From Discostella pseudostelligera (taxonomy: Eukaryota; Bacillariophyta; Thalassiosirophyceae; Thalassiosirales; Thalassiosiraceae): a stretch of 13,078 nt of DNA. Both the position numbers and the translations under genes were made by a program. The DNA lies in the NCBI GenBank assembly GCA_036940085.1, contig JALLBK010000575.1, forward strand, positions 1 through 13,078, written 5' to 3'. A model generated the notes under the pieces. That model did not search any database. It was not told the origin of the DNA and saw only the letters and a program-made list of their open reading frames with translations. Below are positions 1 to 8,367 of the stretch, one piece after another (the stretch's first letter is position 1; every line of letters starts with the position of its first letter).

Positions 1-39
1 GAGGGTTGTTGTTTGAGTTGATCTAGATTAGTAGGGTTA

Positions 40-291
40 TTAATTTAGTAGACCACCTTGAGCTATAATTGAGGATGACGATGCCGATTGACGCCGGTGC
101 GATGTTGTTGATGACAATGAAGCAGATGCTGATGCAGCGACGGTGCGTTTAGTGCCGGTGCTTCTCGTCTCAATTATTTGATGATGTGCATTCATGGAGC
201 GCTGGTGATTCTGACTCTGCTCCTCCTTCTTCCGCTTCTTGACCATAGTAACGACAACGCCACCGGCCACGCGCTTTGGCACATTCATCAT
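40..291 (-). CDS. Doubtful small basic, Ser-rich ORF
   Basis: This is an 83-codon ATG-started minus-strand ORF that I do not recognise. The N-terminal third carries a basic cluster (VKKRKK) that could be a nuclear signal, and the rest is rich in Ser, Thr, Ala, His and Gln. It has no domain, signal peptide or membrane segment. A second in-frame ATG lies at 352 (MANKAP). Joining it would need an intron of only 40 bp (334 down to 295), which is shorter than every other intron here. The ORF could be a fragment of a gene running off the left edge, or chance coding in low-complexity DNA. It lies divergent to the metallophosphoesterase gene, so a gene starting here would share its upstream region. 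Confidence 0.18.
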   Translation of the reverse strand: MMNVPKRVAGGVVVTMVKKRKKEEQSQNHQRSMNAHHQIIETRSTGTKRTVAASASASLSSTTSHRRQSASSSSIIAQGGLLN

Positions 292-420
292 CTTCTTAAT
301 TCAGAGGGACTGGTGGGTGAAGAAGGTGTTCTACCGGAGCCTTGTTGGCCATGGAGATGGACACTTCGTTAGTTCGGTCGTTGGACTCGGCTCAACTTGA
401 ATACTTCCACGTGGCAGTGA

Positions 421-430
421 TTTGGCGGGA
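421..430 (+). promoter_or_regulatory. E2F-like element upstream of the metallophosphoesterase
   Basis: TTTGGCGGGA stands about 170 bp before the chosen ATG at 602. It matches the core of the classical E2F/DP binding site (TTTSSCGC, best known as TTTGGCGGGAA). Similar elements occur near the 5' ends of two other transcription units in the window. Function is inferred from the motif alone. The rest of 373-601 shows no other clear signal. Confidence 0.3.
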
Positions 431-601
431 GACATTGAATTCCCTCGCCACGCACGCGTACGTGTTGGCGCCAAGAGATCCTTGCACGTAGGAATAGTAT
501 GTTTGGAGCAGCAGGAGGTTCGTTCTCCGCCCGCCCCGCCATCATCCTTCGACGTCCGACGTCGATGGTGCATCCATAAATTAATTATTATTAAGGCAAC
601 C

Positions 602-2635
602 ATGAGATTGTCCGTCGTCACCATAGCCCTCCTACCCTCCGTGGCGGCCTTTGCGCCCGCGGCCAACAGCCGCGTTGTTGCCGCCTCTCCTCTCCGGGCA
701 GCCTCCGCTGGCACCGATGAATTCGTCGTCGGCATCCTCGGCGATTTGCACATTGACCCACGGAAAATGGAAGATTATGGCGTAGGCCGAAAGCACTTCG
801 AATCCATCTTCAAGGAGGCCAAGAGTGATGGCAAGGGCGTCGCGCTTGTCTCCCTTGGTGATTTGGGTGAGAGTAAGAACTGTGGACACAATCCCGAGAG
901 TGATTCGGAACTCTTTGCCGGTACCACTCTCTGTCATGAGATGGCGGCTGAATTTTTGGGTAGTTTCAATGTCCCGTACGAAGTGGTGGGTGGCAATCAC
1001 GATCTGGAGGGATTGGATGAATTCGAAACCGACCAGGAGAATTTAGACGTCTATCTGAAGGCGCACAAGAAGGAGACACCTCAATTCTGTCGTGAGGTGG
1101 CCGACAAGACCCTATTGGTTGGACTTGGGTCAACTGTCTTTCGTGATGCCATATTCACCAGTCATGAAGTGACCATTGATCAGGAACAGATTGATTGGTT
1201 CGAAAATCTCGTCAAGACCCACCCGGCTGAGGAGGGGTGGAAGGTATTTGTATTTTCGCATGCCCCTCCCAACGGGTCGGGATTGCGCGTCTTGCAGGAG
1301 AATCATGTGGTGAATGGATGTTGCTGGCTGAACCATTCCAATGAGAAGCAGTGCAAAAAGTTTATTGAGTTGGTGAGGGAACATCGGTGTATCAAGGCTT
1401 GGTTCTCGGGACATTTCCACTTGGGACAGGATTATCAGGATAGTATCACGGTGAGTGTTGGTGGACGGACAATAATGACAATGCTACTGAACTGAGGGAC
1501 ACGCTAACTGTCATTCAATTTCCTCAACATTCGTGTCTCTCATTCAATCACACTATTTTCTTTATCATTTCCAATCGATCTTCATATCCATCTTGACCTA
1601 CTACACACACAGTTTCCCACCATCGATCCCAAGGATGGACCGTACCCCAACCGCGGCTCCTGCGTCTTCGCCCAAACCTCGGTAATGCGTGCCGGCACCT
1701 CCCGCGATGGACGTCAACAATCTCGACTCATTCGTGGTAACAAGGATGGATTCGAAATCTGTACCGTCGATCACCAAAAGGATGGCAAGGTCCGATTGGA
1801 TGCCACCATTACCTTCCGTGGCAATAGCAACGAGGTGGGTGTGTACGCTCATGAGGATGAGGCATATGATCATGATAAGTATTTTAAGGTGTATGCTCCC
1901 AGTGCAGGAGATAAGCTCCACCCTCCCGATGATGGATTCAGGAGGTACAATTCTGATGGAAATATCGAGCGTGAGTAGATAGTAGTTTGTGATTGATGCG
2001 AGAGACCGACTTCGATAGAGAGTCGCCATGCTCCATCTCCAACGACATATCGTATCTTCTAACTCCCGTCTTCTCTATCCTCTCATTACGAATCCACAGC
2101 GTTTGACATTGAGATGGACACCGTTGCTTGGTGGTACATGTCCTGCGGCCGTGCTCTTGGTATGCTCAACGGCAACCTCATCGAATACGATTCCTCCACC
2201 CTTGCTCCCCTAGGACTTGTCGTGGGCGCCGATGAACTCGTTGGGAAGAAAATTGGTGTCATCAACTCTGGTTTGGATGCTGATACCTGTGCCCTAATGT
2301 TTGATGAAGAGGGTATGGAAGGTGCCGACTGCGCCGCCCTCGCTGGTGACTTGCGTGAACAGGCGGTCGTCCTATTGGACAAGAACACCAATGTCGTTAC
2401 CGTCGTGCAACCCAATGAGGATGGATCGTACTGGCGCAAGATTGTACGCAATAAGATGATCCGAATGAAGGAGGTCCGACGTGTGAAGGCGGCCAAGTTG
2501 TGGGCGTCGGAATTGCTGAAATTGGAGGATGAGAGTGAGGCCAAAGTTGTTTCGTCATGGGGACCATACACCACCACGAGTGGTACCGCCAAAAAGACTA
2601 GTGTTCCTGGATTGACTGCTCCGAGTGCTCTTTAA
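602..2635 (+). CDS. Plastid-targeted calcineurin-like metallophosphoesterase
   Basis: Three exons (602-1450, 1613-1970, 2100-2635) give a 580-residue protein. The start is the first in-frame ATG, with A at -3; the frame is open upstream but has no ATG. Residues 1-17 are a hydrophobic signal peptide ending A-A-F-A-P, the diatom plastid motif, followed by an Ala/Ser/Arg-rich transit-like stretch. All metal-binding blocks of the metallophosphoesterase superfamily are present in order: D48 and H50 (GDLH), D87 (GDLGE), N132-H133-D134 (GGNHD), H220 (SHAPP), and H271 and H273 (GHFH). It should therefore be an active two-metal phosphoesterase; the substrate cannot be told from sequence. The catalytic domain ends near residue 280, at the end of exon 1. 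The remaining 300 residues resemble nothing I recognise. Residues 284 onward contain an NRGSCVF stretch and Gly/Asp-rich beta-like segments, and the end is a charged helix-like region. Alternatives are acid phosphatase-like or protein phosphatase-like activity. Confidence 0.9.
1451..1612 (+). other. Intron 1 of the metallophosphoesterase gene
   Basis: The 162-bp phase-0 intron has donor GTGAGT after ...DSIT and acceptor ACACACAG before FPTIDP. Unspliced reading meets a stop 15 codons in. The frame is continuous on both sides after removal, and the downstream reading leads straight into exon 2. Confidence 0.85.
1971..2099 (+). other. Intron 2 of the metallophosphoesterase gene
   Basis: The 129-bp phase-1 intron has donor GTGAGT and acceptor TCCACAG. 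Splicing joins ...GNIE to PFDIEMDTVAWW and restores one frame to the stop at 2633-2635. Retained reading stops at once (CGT GAG TAG). Confidence 0.85.
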
Positions 2636-3109
2636 ATATCGGTGATATTAGTGATGATAGCTACTTTGTTGTGGAGTAAGTTGGAGCAGAGAGAAATCAG
2701 AGGTGTGATCGATCGATGAAAAAGGAAGCACATCTTTTTTGCATCATCCCCAGTTTGTCATGCAAGTGTTGTGTTTAGAGAGAGTAGTAGATTCAACAAT
2801 TCAACTTCTTCTTTTTCAGCCGAGTTTTACCCCAACCCTCCTTCGTGATGATAATATGGAGTAGTAGATGATGAACTCTGTATGCAGCTCATACGCTTCA
2901 AATAATGTGCGTTTGAGTTGTTCATCGGGGCATGGGGAATGAATCACATTCGATGCATGATAATATGCAGGAGCACACTCCGTGATGCATCCGTTTCAGT
3001 CTCCATCACATCATTATTTCCAGTTTCTCTTTGCTAAAAGCTATCGACGACCCTTGACCACCTACTCCTACCATTCATCGTCATTTCATCATACCATCAT
3101 TCATCAACA
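2636..3109. other. Intergenic region between two same-strand genes
   Basis: These 474 bp must hold the 3' end of the phosphoesterase transcript and the promoter of the transporter gene. I see no ORF of note, RNA gene or strong repeat. The last 40 bp before 3110 are rich in CATCA-type triplets and end in AACAATG, a good eukaryotic start context. Confidence 0.6.
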
Positions 3110-5089
3110 ATGAGAGATCGATGTCGTCGTGCTGCTGCACCTGCATCTACCTGCATAGACCTGCATGCATGCTGCCGGCCGGTGACCACCCAGAGAGGTG
3201 AAACGGCGGGAAGCGTGTGGCGGGAAGATGGATTGGCGAAAATTTGGCGGTCTGCCACCGTCTTGCTCTTGCATTATTTGTCGTTGACCATGACGACGAC
3301 GGCGGCGACGGCGACGATGACGGCAGCAATGGCTGAATCCAACAATTATGACAGCCACAGTTCAATACAAAAGACAGCGGCGGCAGCTTCATCAACAGCA
3401 GTATCTTCTCCTGTCGTTGTTCGCACCATCGCCCTTTTAGGAGCGTCGTCATTGTTGGCACTTTCAATTTTGTATTCCCTACGCAACAATGACGATGCAG
3501 TATTATTTGAATCGGATTATGATGACCATGATAGCCATCATCGCACATTGCTCCAATCTACATCTCATCGCCACAAACCTCTCTTCCCCCTCGATGCCTC
3601 TGACCATTATGGCTTTTTCTACGCCACCCTCGGCTTAATGATCGCTGCTGGTGGCGGCATTGGCGGGGGCGGTGTGCTCGTGCCAATTTACATTCTCGTT
3701 ATGAAATTCTCACCAAAGCATGCCATACCTTTATCGAACATTACTATATTGGGTGGAGCATTGGCCAATACCGTCTTGAATGTACCGAAGCGTCATCCAT
3801 TGGCAGATCGACCACTGGTCGATTGGGATTTGATATTAGTTATGGAACCACCGGCTATTGCGGGCGCGTTAGTGGGGGCAGTGTTGAATAAGGTCTTACC
3901 CGAGGGAGTGGTGATGATTAGTTTGGTGATATTGTTGAGTTATACGGCATATGAAACATTGAAGAAGGCTATACGAATGTATAGAGCGGAGACACGGGCA
4001 TTTCTGGCCGAGAAGGGCAAGGCAAGAGTGCGGTCGGATGGTACCAAGGAGAGTGAATTGACTGTATTGGCACGAGAAATGGACGAGGAAGAGGAGGAAG
4101 ATGAAATTGAGAAACAGGGTGTAGCATTGTTGGAGGATGTGGGAAGACAAGTGGGAGATAATTCGGGAGATATGAGGCAGTCGAATCAGAGTTGCAGCAT
4201 CAACAATGAAGCAACTGTGGAAAATGGACAAGGAATCGATAACGATGATGACAAAGAGACAGAGGATGTCGAAGATGGAAAATGCAACCAAAGCGACAAC
4301 ATACAAAACGAAGAAGAAGATACCTCATCTACCTTTTCCAGTGCGACGGAATTACGCAACAAGGAAGATCTCGCACGAATATTAGAAGAGGAACGACACA
4401 TTCCCATGGGCAACATACAGGCTCTCTTCTTGACATTGGCGGTAGTAATCGTTATCAATCTACTCAAAGGTGGTGGAGCCTATGCCAGTCCATTGGGAAT
4501 TCAATGTGGCACGACCTCCTATTGGCTTGCCAATGGATCGATGCTCCTATGGATATTGGTGGTCATGACCTTTGCACGAAGTTATCTCGATAAACGACAT
4601 CGAATGAAAGAACGATGTGGATATCCATACGTCGAGGGAGATATTAAGTGGGACTCTCGAGCCACGATTGTCTATCCGATAATTTGCTCCGCCGCTGGCT
4701 TTTGTGCGGGTATGTTTGGTATTGGTGGTGGTATCGTCAAGGGACCATTGATGCTTGCCATGGGTGTGCATCCCAAGGTGGCAAGTGCCGCCAGTGCTTG
4801 TATGATATTACTAACTGCCTTTGCTGCCACCACGTCCTTCATGGTGTTTGGTCTATTGGACTATGAGTATGCCGGGATATGTATGGTATTGGGCTTCATT
4901 GCTACCTTTGTCGGTCAGATTGGATTATCGTACTTGATGCAAAAATATCAACGGAATTCGTATATTGCATTTTCAATTGGTGGAAAAGTCTTGCTGAGTG
5001 CATTTTTGATTACTATTCAAAGTTTGTTGAGTATGGCGGATAAGGGTGGGCCTCGTCCGCCATCTGGTTTGTGTAGTGCACAGCAATGA
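3110..5089 (+). CDS. TauE/SafE family membrane transporter with long acidic loop
   Basis: The product is a 659-residue single-exon protein of the TauE/SafE (DUF81) superfamily, whose members move sulfite, sulfonates or other organic anions across membranes. Each half carries a glycine-rich signature helix: GGGIGGGG at 181-188 and GMFGIGGG at 534-541. Hydrophobic segments lie near 102-123, 168-199, 207-225, 240-262, 265-282, 437-453, 470-490, 522-545 and 556-582, with two more in the last 80 residues. The halves are separated by a hydrophilic loop (about 290-430) rich in Asp/Glu, including the run at 324-332 (MDEEEEEDE). The start is uncertain. ATG 3110 has good context, but residues 1-60 look unlike a signal, and ATG 3290 (MTTTAATA, residue 61) is a fair alternative. 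Substrate and membrane are unknown. The C-terminal 82 codons are duplicated downstream. Confidence 0.9.
   Translation: MRDRCRRAAAPASTCIDLHACCRPVTTQRGETAGSVWREDGLAKIWRSATVLLLHYLSLTMTTTAATATMTAAMAESNNYDSHSSIQKTAAAASSTAVSSPVVVRTIALLGASSLLALSILYSLRNNDDAVLFESDYDDHDSHHRTLLQSTSHRHKPLFPLDASDHYGFFYATLGLMIAAGGGIGGGGVLVPIYILVMKFSPKHAIPLSNITILGGALANTVLNVPKRHPLADRPLVDWDLILVMEPPAIAGALVGAVLNKVLPEGVVMISLVILLSYTAYETLKKAIRMYRAETRAFLAEKGKARVRSDGTKESELTVLAREMDEEEEEDEIEKQGVALLEDVGRQVGDNSGDMRQSNQSCSINNEATVENGQGIDNDDDKETEDVEDGKCNQSDNIQNEEEDTSSTFSSATELRNKEDLARILEEERHIPMGNIQALFLTLAVVIVINLLKGGGAYASPLGIQCGTTSYWLANGSMLLWILVVMTFARSYLDKRHRMKERCGYPYVEGDIKWDSRATIVYPIICSAAGFCAGMFGIGGGIVKGPLMLAMGVHPKVASAASACMILLTAFAATTSFMVFGLLDYEYAGICMVLGFIATFVGQIGLSYLMQKYQRNSYIAFSIGGKVLLSAFLITIQSLLSMADKGGPRPPSGLCSAQQ
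3205..3250 (+). promoter_or_regulatory. Cluster of E2F-like elements near the transporter start
   Basis: GGCGGGAA occurs at 3205-3212 and again at 3219-3226, and TTTGGCGG at 3243-3250. All three match the E2F core. They lie inside the first 47 codons if translation starts at 3110, but 40-85 bp upstream of the alternative ATG at 3290. Their density is easier to explain as promoter or 5' UTR than as coding sequence, which mildly supports the later start. Confidence 0.28.
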
Positions 5090-5218
5090 AGTGTCTAGTG
5101 ATTGCTGTTGGTAGTGCGGATGATGTTGGAGAGGCTCTCGTCGCATCAGTTTTGCTCTTCGATGCATCATTTGCGATCCGGACAAGTTAGAATTGCCTTT
5201 AAAGTAGGACTGCATGTT

Positions 5219-5464
5219 GTGTTTGGTCTATTGGACTATGAGTATGCCGGGATATGTATGGTATTGGGCTTCATTGCTACCTTTGTCGGTCAGATTGGAT
5301 TATCGTACTTGATGCAAAAATATCAACGGAATTCGTATATTGCATTTTCAATTGGTGGAAAAGTCTTGCTGAGTGCATTTTTGATTACTATTCAAAGTTT
5401 GTTGAGTATGGCGGATAAGGGTGGGCCTCGTCCGCCATCTGGTTTGTGTAGTGCACAGCAATGA
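5219..5464 (+). pseudogene. Second copy of the transporter C-terminal segment
   Basis: This copy is identical in sequence to 4844-5089 and encodes the last 81 residues (two membrane segments) plus the stop. It has no start codon of its own at the join. It lies in the same frame as the full gene, separated by three in-frame stops (5087-5089, 5096-5098, 5099-5101), after which the frame is open from 5102 into this copy. It is probably untranslated 3' UTR of the transporter mRNA. A 120-codon reading would need a start such as ATG 5123 or TTG 5102. Confidence 0.75.
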
Positions 5465-5593
5465 AGTGTCTAGTGATTGCTGTTGGTAGTGCGGATGATG
5501 TTGGAGAGGCTCTCGTCGCATCAGTTTTGCTCTTCGGTGCATCATTTGCGATTCGGACAAGTTAGAATTGCCTTTAAAGTAGGACTGCATGTC

Positions 5594-5840
5594 GTGTTTG
5601 GTCTATTGGACTATGAGTATGCCGGGATATGTATGGTATTGGGCTTTCATTGCTGCATTTGTCGGTCAGATTGGATTATCGTACTTGATGCAAAAATATC
5701 AACGGAATTCGTATATTGCATTTTCAATTGGTGGAAAAGTCTTGCTGAGTGCATTTTTGATTACTATTCAAAGTTTGTTGAGTATGGCGGATAAGGGTGG
5801 GCCTCGTCCGCCATCTGGTTTGTGTAGTGCACAGCAATGA
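5594..5840 (+). pseudogene. Third, frameshifted copy of the transporter C-terminal segment
   Basis: This copy is nearly identical to the first two, with one extra T (GGGCTTTCATT in place of GGGCTTCATT, near 5644-5647) and ACC changed to GCA just after it. The frame entering from the left is lost at the insertion and stops near 5794. Nothing suggests independent expression. Confidence 0.8.
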
Positions 5841-5968
5841 AGTGTCTAGTGATTGCTGTTGGTAGTGCGGATGATGTTGGAGAGGCTCTCGTCGCATCAG
5901 TTTTGACTTCGATGCATCATTTGCAATCCGGACAAGTTAGAATTGTCTTTAAAGTATGACTGCATGTC

Positions 5969-6362
5969 TAATGGATATTATGTGCACTACATATCAAATT
6001 TCCGTATTCTGATCAGATCATCTGCTGTCGAAGGAAATTCATCACTGCTGCCGCTTTCTCCTCGACAGCCGCAACTGAGATTTCTCCCATTCAATGACGA
6101 TCAATAGGACGATGTCTTCTAGTGAAATGCATCTCTAGGAAGGCATGCAAAACCATTTGTATTGTTAGTGAAACTTCTGCTACTCGATTGCTGATGTTGT
6201 TGCTAATTATTGTGGACGGAGTGATTGGAGTGTCTTGGTAGAGAAGTAGTGAGTGTGAAATTGTCTAATGAACGCAAGGAATGGAATTGCTTCGGCGCTT
6301 ATATTACTTTTTATCGATTCAACGTTTGCTGTACTTCTCAGTCCTCAACCACATGCGCTGTA
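5969..6362. other. Convergent intergenic region after the repeat array
   Basis: These 394 bp lie between the repeat array and the stop of the minus-strand LRR gene. They are probably the 3' flanks of both genes. I see no coding ORF of quality, RNA gene or mobile element. Confidence 0.6.
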
Positions 6363-8057
6363 TCAGAGGAACGACAATACATTCGGAATGACCACATTAC
6401 ACACTTTTCCAATGTCGGAACGACATTGCTTCCGAACCTCTTGGCCATCCAACATGATGTTTGGGTTCAACTCCGATGCCTCATTTAACTTCATCTTCCA
6501 TAGCGCCAACTCGAGGATTGTTGTTCCGCCAACTAACTTGTTGTGATGTTGCCGTGCGAAATCAATCACCTTTTGTCGAATATACTCGTAATCGTAAGCA
6601 TAATGAAGACCAACCCTTTCACAAATTGCAGTGTCAATTTCAACTTGGTGCTCCAAACTCATGCAAACAGAACGGCGTGAAACGCTTGCCTCCAATAGAA
6701 TCCAAACCCCTTGAAATTTTATAATAAAATATTCAACATCTTCAAATGTTACACGATCTTGTCTGCGCAATTCATGTAGAATCTCCTCTCCAATGCTCTC
6801 CCAGTCCACCATGAGGTCAGGAAAGTAAGTCCTCTGAGCGTGAATGACTCGTCGCAAGTGCTCCCCAGATGCAAACACGGCAAGCCTTTTAATTACATCA
6901 ATGAAACCAATTGGCGTCATGCCACATCTCCTGTGTGTCTCAAGGAAGCAGTGGATGACTTCCTTCGGTGCCCCTGATAAGATAACATAACCAAAAGGAG
7001 TTCCACCCCACTTATCTTCGGCAAACAACGAATTAGGGCATATCTCAATAATTCGGCGAAAAAGACCGAGATCATGCATCCCCGAGCATGCCAACACGTG
7101 CAGGGGTGTCATACCTAGACAGTCAGACTTCAAGAAATCAGCCAACATTCCCCGATTGTTGCTTTCCATCAATTGATGAGAGTGATTGTAGCAGAGTTTA
7201 TGGAGGGGCAAATTATCAAACCTGCTCTTGAGCATATCAAACGTGCAATCCACATCCTGAAATTTTGGGAATAACCACAAAAATTCTTCATCTCCCAACG
7301 TGGACGACGGAGGGATGACGACATTCCGCAGTATAGGACAAAGCTGGAATGGACCTGGACCATCCATGAATATGACGTTTGATGGAATGTTGATGCGCAT
7401 TAATGACAAACAATTACAAAATGCCCTTATGTCGATTGCACAGAGGCCGTCGTAGAATTGAACTTCCTTCAATGATGTGCATCTGCCGAATGCTGAATCG
7501 TCAATGGTACTGACAGTTGATGGAATGTTCACTTGGCTCAATGTCTTACAACGGTAGAACGCCCCACCACCAATTGTTTGCAGGCCATCACGGAGGTGAA
7601 CTGTCTTCAATGATGTGCAACTGCCGAATGCCGAGGAGTCAATGGTTATAACGGTTGATGGAATGTTCATTTGGATCAATGTTTTACAATGGTCGAATGC
7701 CTGACTACCAATTGTTTGGAGGCCATCTCGGAGGTGGACTGTCTCCAATGATGTGCATCTGATGAATGCCAAGGAGTCAATGGTAGTGACGGTGGATGGA
7801 ATGTCCACTTGGCTCAGAGATGTACAGCTATGAAATGCACGTTTACCAATGGTACGAAGACCTTCGCAGAGATGAATTCTCTTCAGCGACGAACATCCCG
7901 CGAATGCATCGTTGCCAATTGCTCGAATGCTGTCTGGCAGCTCGACCTCTACCAGTTTATCATTCCTAATAAAGGCTTCATCGGGAATAGATGTAACCGA
8001 AGAGTCGATCCGAATATGCGTATCACTGCCGCTGTAGGAGCTGAATGTGGATGCCAT
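6363..8057 (-). CDS. BspA-type leucine-rich repeat protein with ankyrin-like region
   Basis: The product is a 564-residue intronless protein starting at ATG 8057. Residues 13-250 are about ten 23-residue LRR_5 (BspA-like) repeats of the form SLxxVxIPxxVxTIxxxAFxxC. They alternate between two subtypes, HLRDGLQTIG and NIPSTVxTID. Residues 314-376 contain an ankyrin-like pair, marked by GMTPLHVLACSG and GGTPFGYVILSGAP. The C-terminal 190 residues are mostly helical, with an ELALWKMKLNE segment and a C-terminal VVIPNVLSFL. I know similar LRR_5/ankyrin proteins from diatoms, but no characterised function. A binding or scaffold role is likely. There is no signal peptide or membrane segment, so it is probably cytosolic or nuclear. 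The gene is divergent to the HAD phosphatase gene across 523 bp. Confidence 0.88.
   Translation of the reverse strand: MASTFSSYSGSDTHIRIDSSVTSIPDEAFIRNDKLVEVELPDSIRAIGNDAFAGCSSLKRIHLCEGLRTIGKRAFHSCTSLSQVDIPSTVTTIDSLAFIRCTSLETVHLRDGLQTIGSQAFDHCKTLIQMNIPSTVITIDSSAFGSCTSLKTVHLRDGLQTIGGGAFYRCKTLSQVNIPSTVSTIDDSAFGRCTSLKEVQFYDGLCAIDIRAFCNCLSLMRINIPSNVIFMDGPGPFQLCPILRNVVIPPSSTLGDEEFLWLFPKFQDVDCTFDMLKSRFDNLPLHKLCYNHSHQLMESNNRGMLADFLKSDCLGMTPLHVLACSGMHDLGLFRRIIEICPNSLFAEDKWGGTPFGYVILSGAPKEVIHCFLETHRRCGMTPIGFIDVIKRLAVFASGEHLRRVIHAQRTYFPDLMVDWESIGEEILHELRRQDRVTFEDVEYFIIKFQGVWILLEASVSRRSVCMSLEHQVEIDTAICERVGLHYAYDYEYIRQKVIDFARQHHNKLVGGTTILELALWKMKLNEASELNPNIMLDGQEVRKQCRSDIGKVCNVVIPNVLSFL
7338..7889 (-). 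repeat. 138-bp tandem repeats inside the LRR gene
   Basis: This span encodes residues 57-240 as four 46-residue modules, each of two 23-residue LRR_5 repeats. The DNA itself is visibly repetitive: blocks such as GATGGAATGTTCA and AATGATGTGCA recur every 138 bp. The middle modules (about 7476-7820) are the most alike. The repeats arose by internal duplication and can gain or lose modules without shifting frame. Confidence 0.85.
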
Positions 8058-8305
8058 TGTCGTCAGAGTTATTGTTGGTAGTGGTGTTTGATACGGTAAT
8101 GGCTAATGGTTGGCAGTTGGCACTGAGTTAAGGAGAGTTGTGTGCCCAACCCTCTGCTTGATTGGGCGATGGTAAATTATTGGCGCAGATGAAGAATTGG
8201 GGAAAGTGGCTACTGGATACTGGGTGAAATTATTTGTTGCCCGGACTGTTTTGGAAGATGTGTTCGTAGGAGTAGCTCTAGTATGGAACGGGGCGACGGC
8301 GGCTC

Positions 8306-8332
8306 TCATGGTCATGGTCATGGTCATGGTCA
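8306..8332. repeat. TCATGG hexamer microsatellite
   Basis: Four perfect head-to-tail copies of TCATGG (8306-8329) are followed by a partial one. This is a simple-sequence repeat in the divergent promoter region and is likely to vary in copy number. Confidence 0.85.
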
Positions 8333-8367
8333 GTCCTGGTCATTGTGCGTCCGCCGCGCGCAGAGCC

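Larger units (their letters stand above)
4844..5968 (+). repeat. Three tandem copies of a 375-bp unit covering the transporter 3' end
   Basis: The units are 4844-5218, 5219-5593 and 5594-5968. Each holds the last 82 codons of the transporter (from residue 579), the stop, and 129 bp of downstream DNA. Units 1 and 2 differ at only three sites, all in the non-coding part; the 246-bp coding part is identical. Unit 3 has about nine changes, including a 1-bp insertion in its coding part and a compensating 1-bp loss in its spacer. Each boundary carries CATG: CATG|GTGTTTGG before unit 1, CATGTT or CATGTC before units 2 and 3, and CATGTC at the right end. This suggests duplication through short homology. 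The unit is an exact multiple of three. Confidence 0.95.

Noticed and set aside
295..334. 40-bp intron joining MANKAP to the small minus-strand ORF
   Set aside because: It has GT and AG ends, but it is much shorter than the 99-162 bp introns seen elsewhere and nothing supports the joined peptide.
422..601. N-terminal extension of the metallophosphoesterase frame upstream of 602
   Set aside because: The frame is open but has no ATG (422 is TTG), and the signal peptide starts exactly at the ATG at 602. The E2F-like site is also here.
331..1000. Minus-strand ORFs of 120-140 codons opposite the metallophosphoesterase
   Set aside because: They are shadows of the coding strand with no recognisable domains, and their composition follows the opposite frame.
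1451..1495. Reading exon 1 of the metallophosphoesterase on to the stop at 1495
   Set aside because: The last 14 codons begin at a GTGAGT donor, and a continuing exon with the right phase follows at 1613.
4844..5968. Mobile element as the source of the triplicated unit
   Set aside because: There is no transposase, no terminal inverted repeats and no target duplication beyond CATG. The unit is simply gene end plus flank.
7338..7889. CRISPR-like array from regular repeats in the LRR gene
   Set aside because: The 138-bp periodicity is coding LRR repeats with divergence throughout, not short identical repeats with unique spacers.
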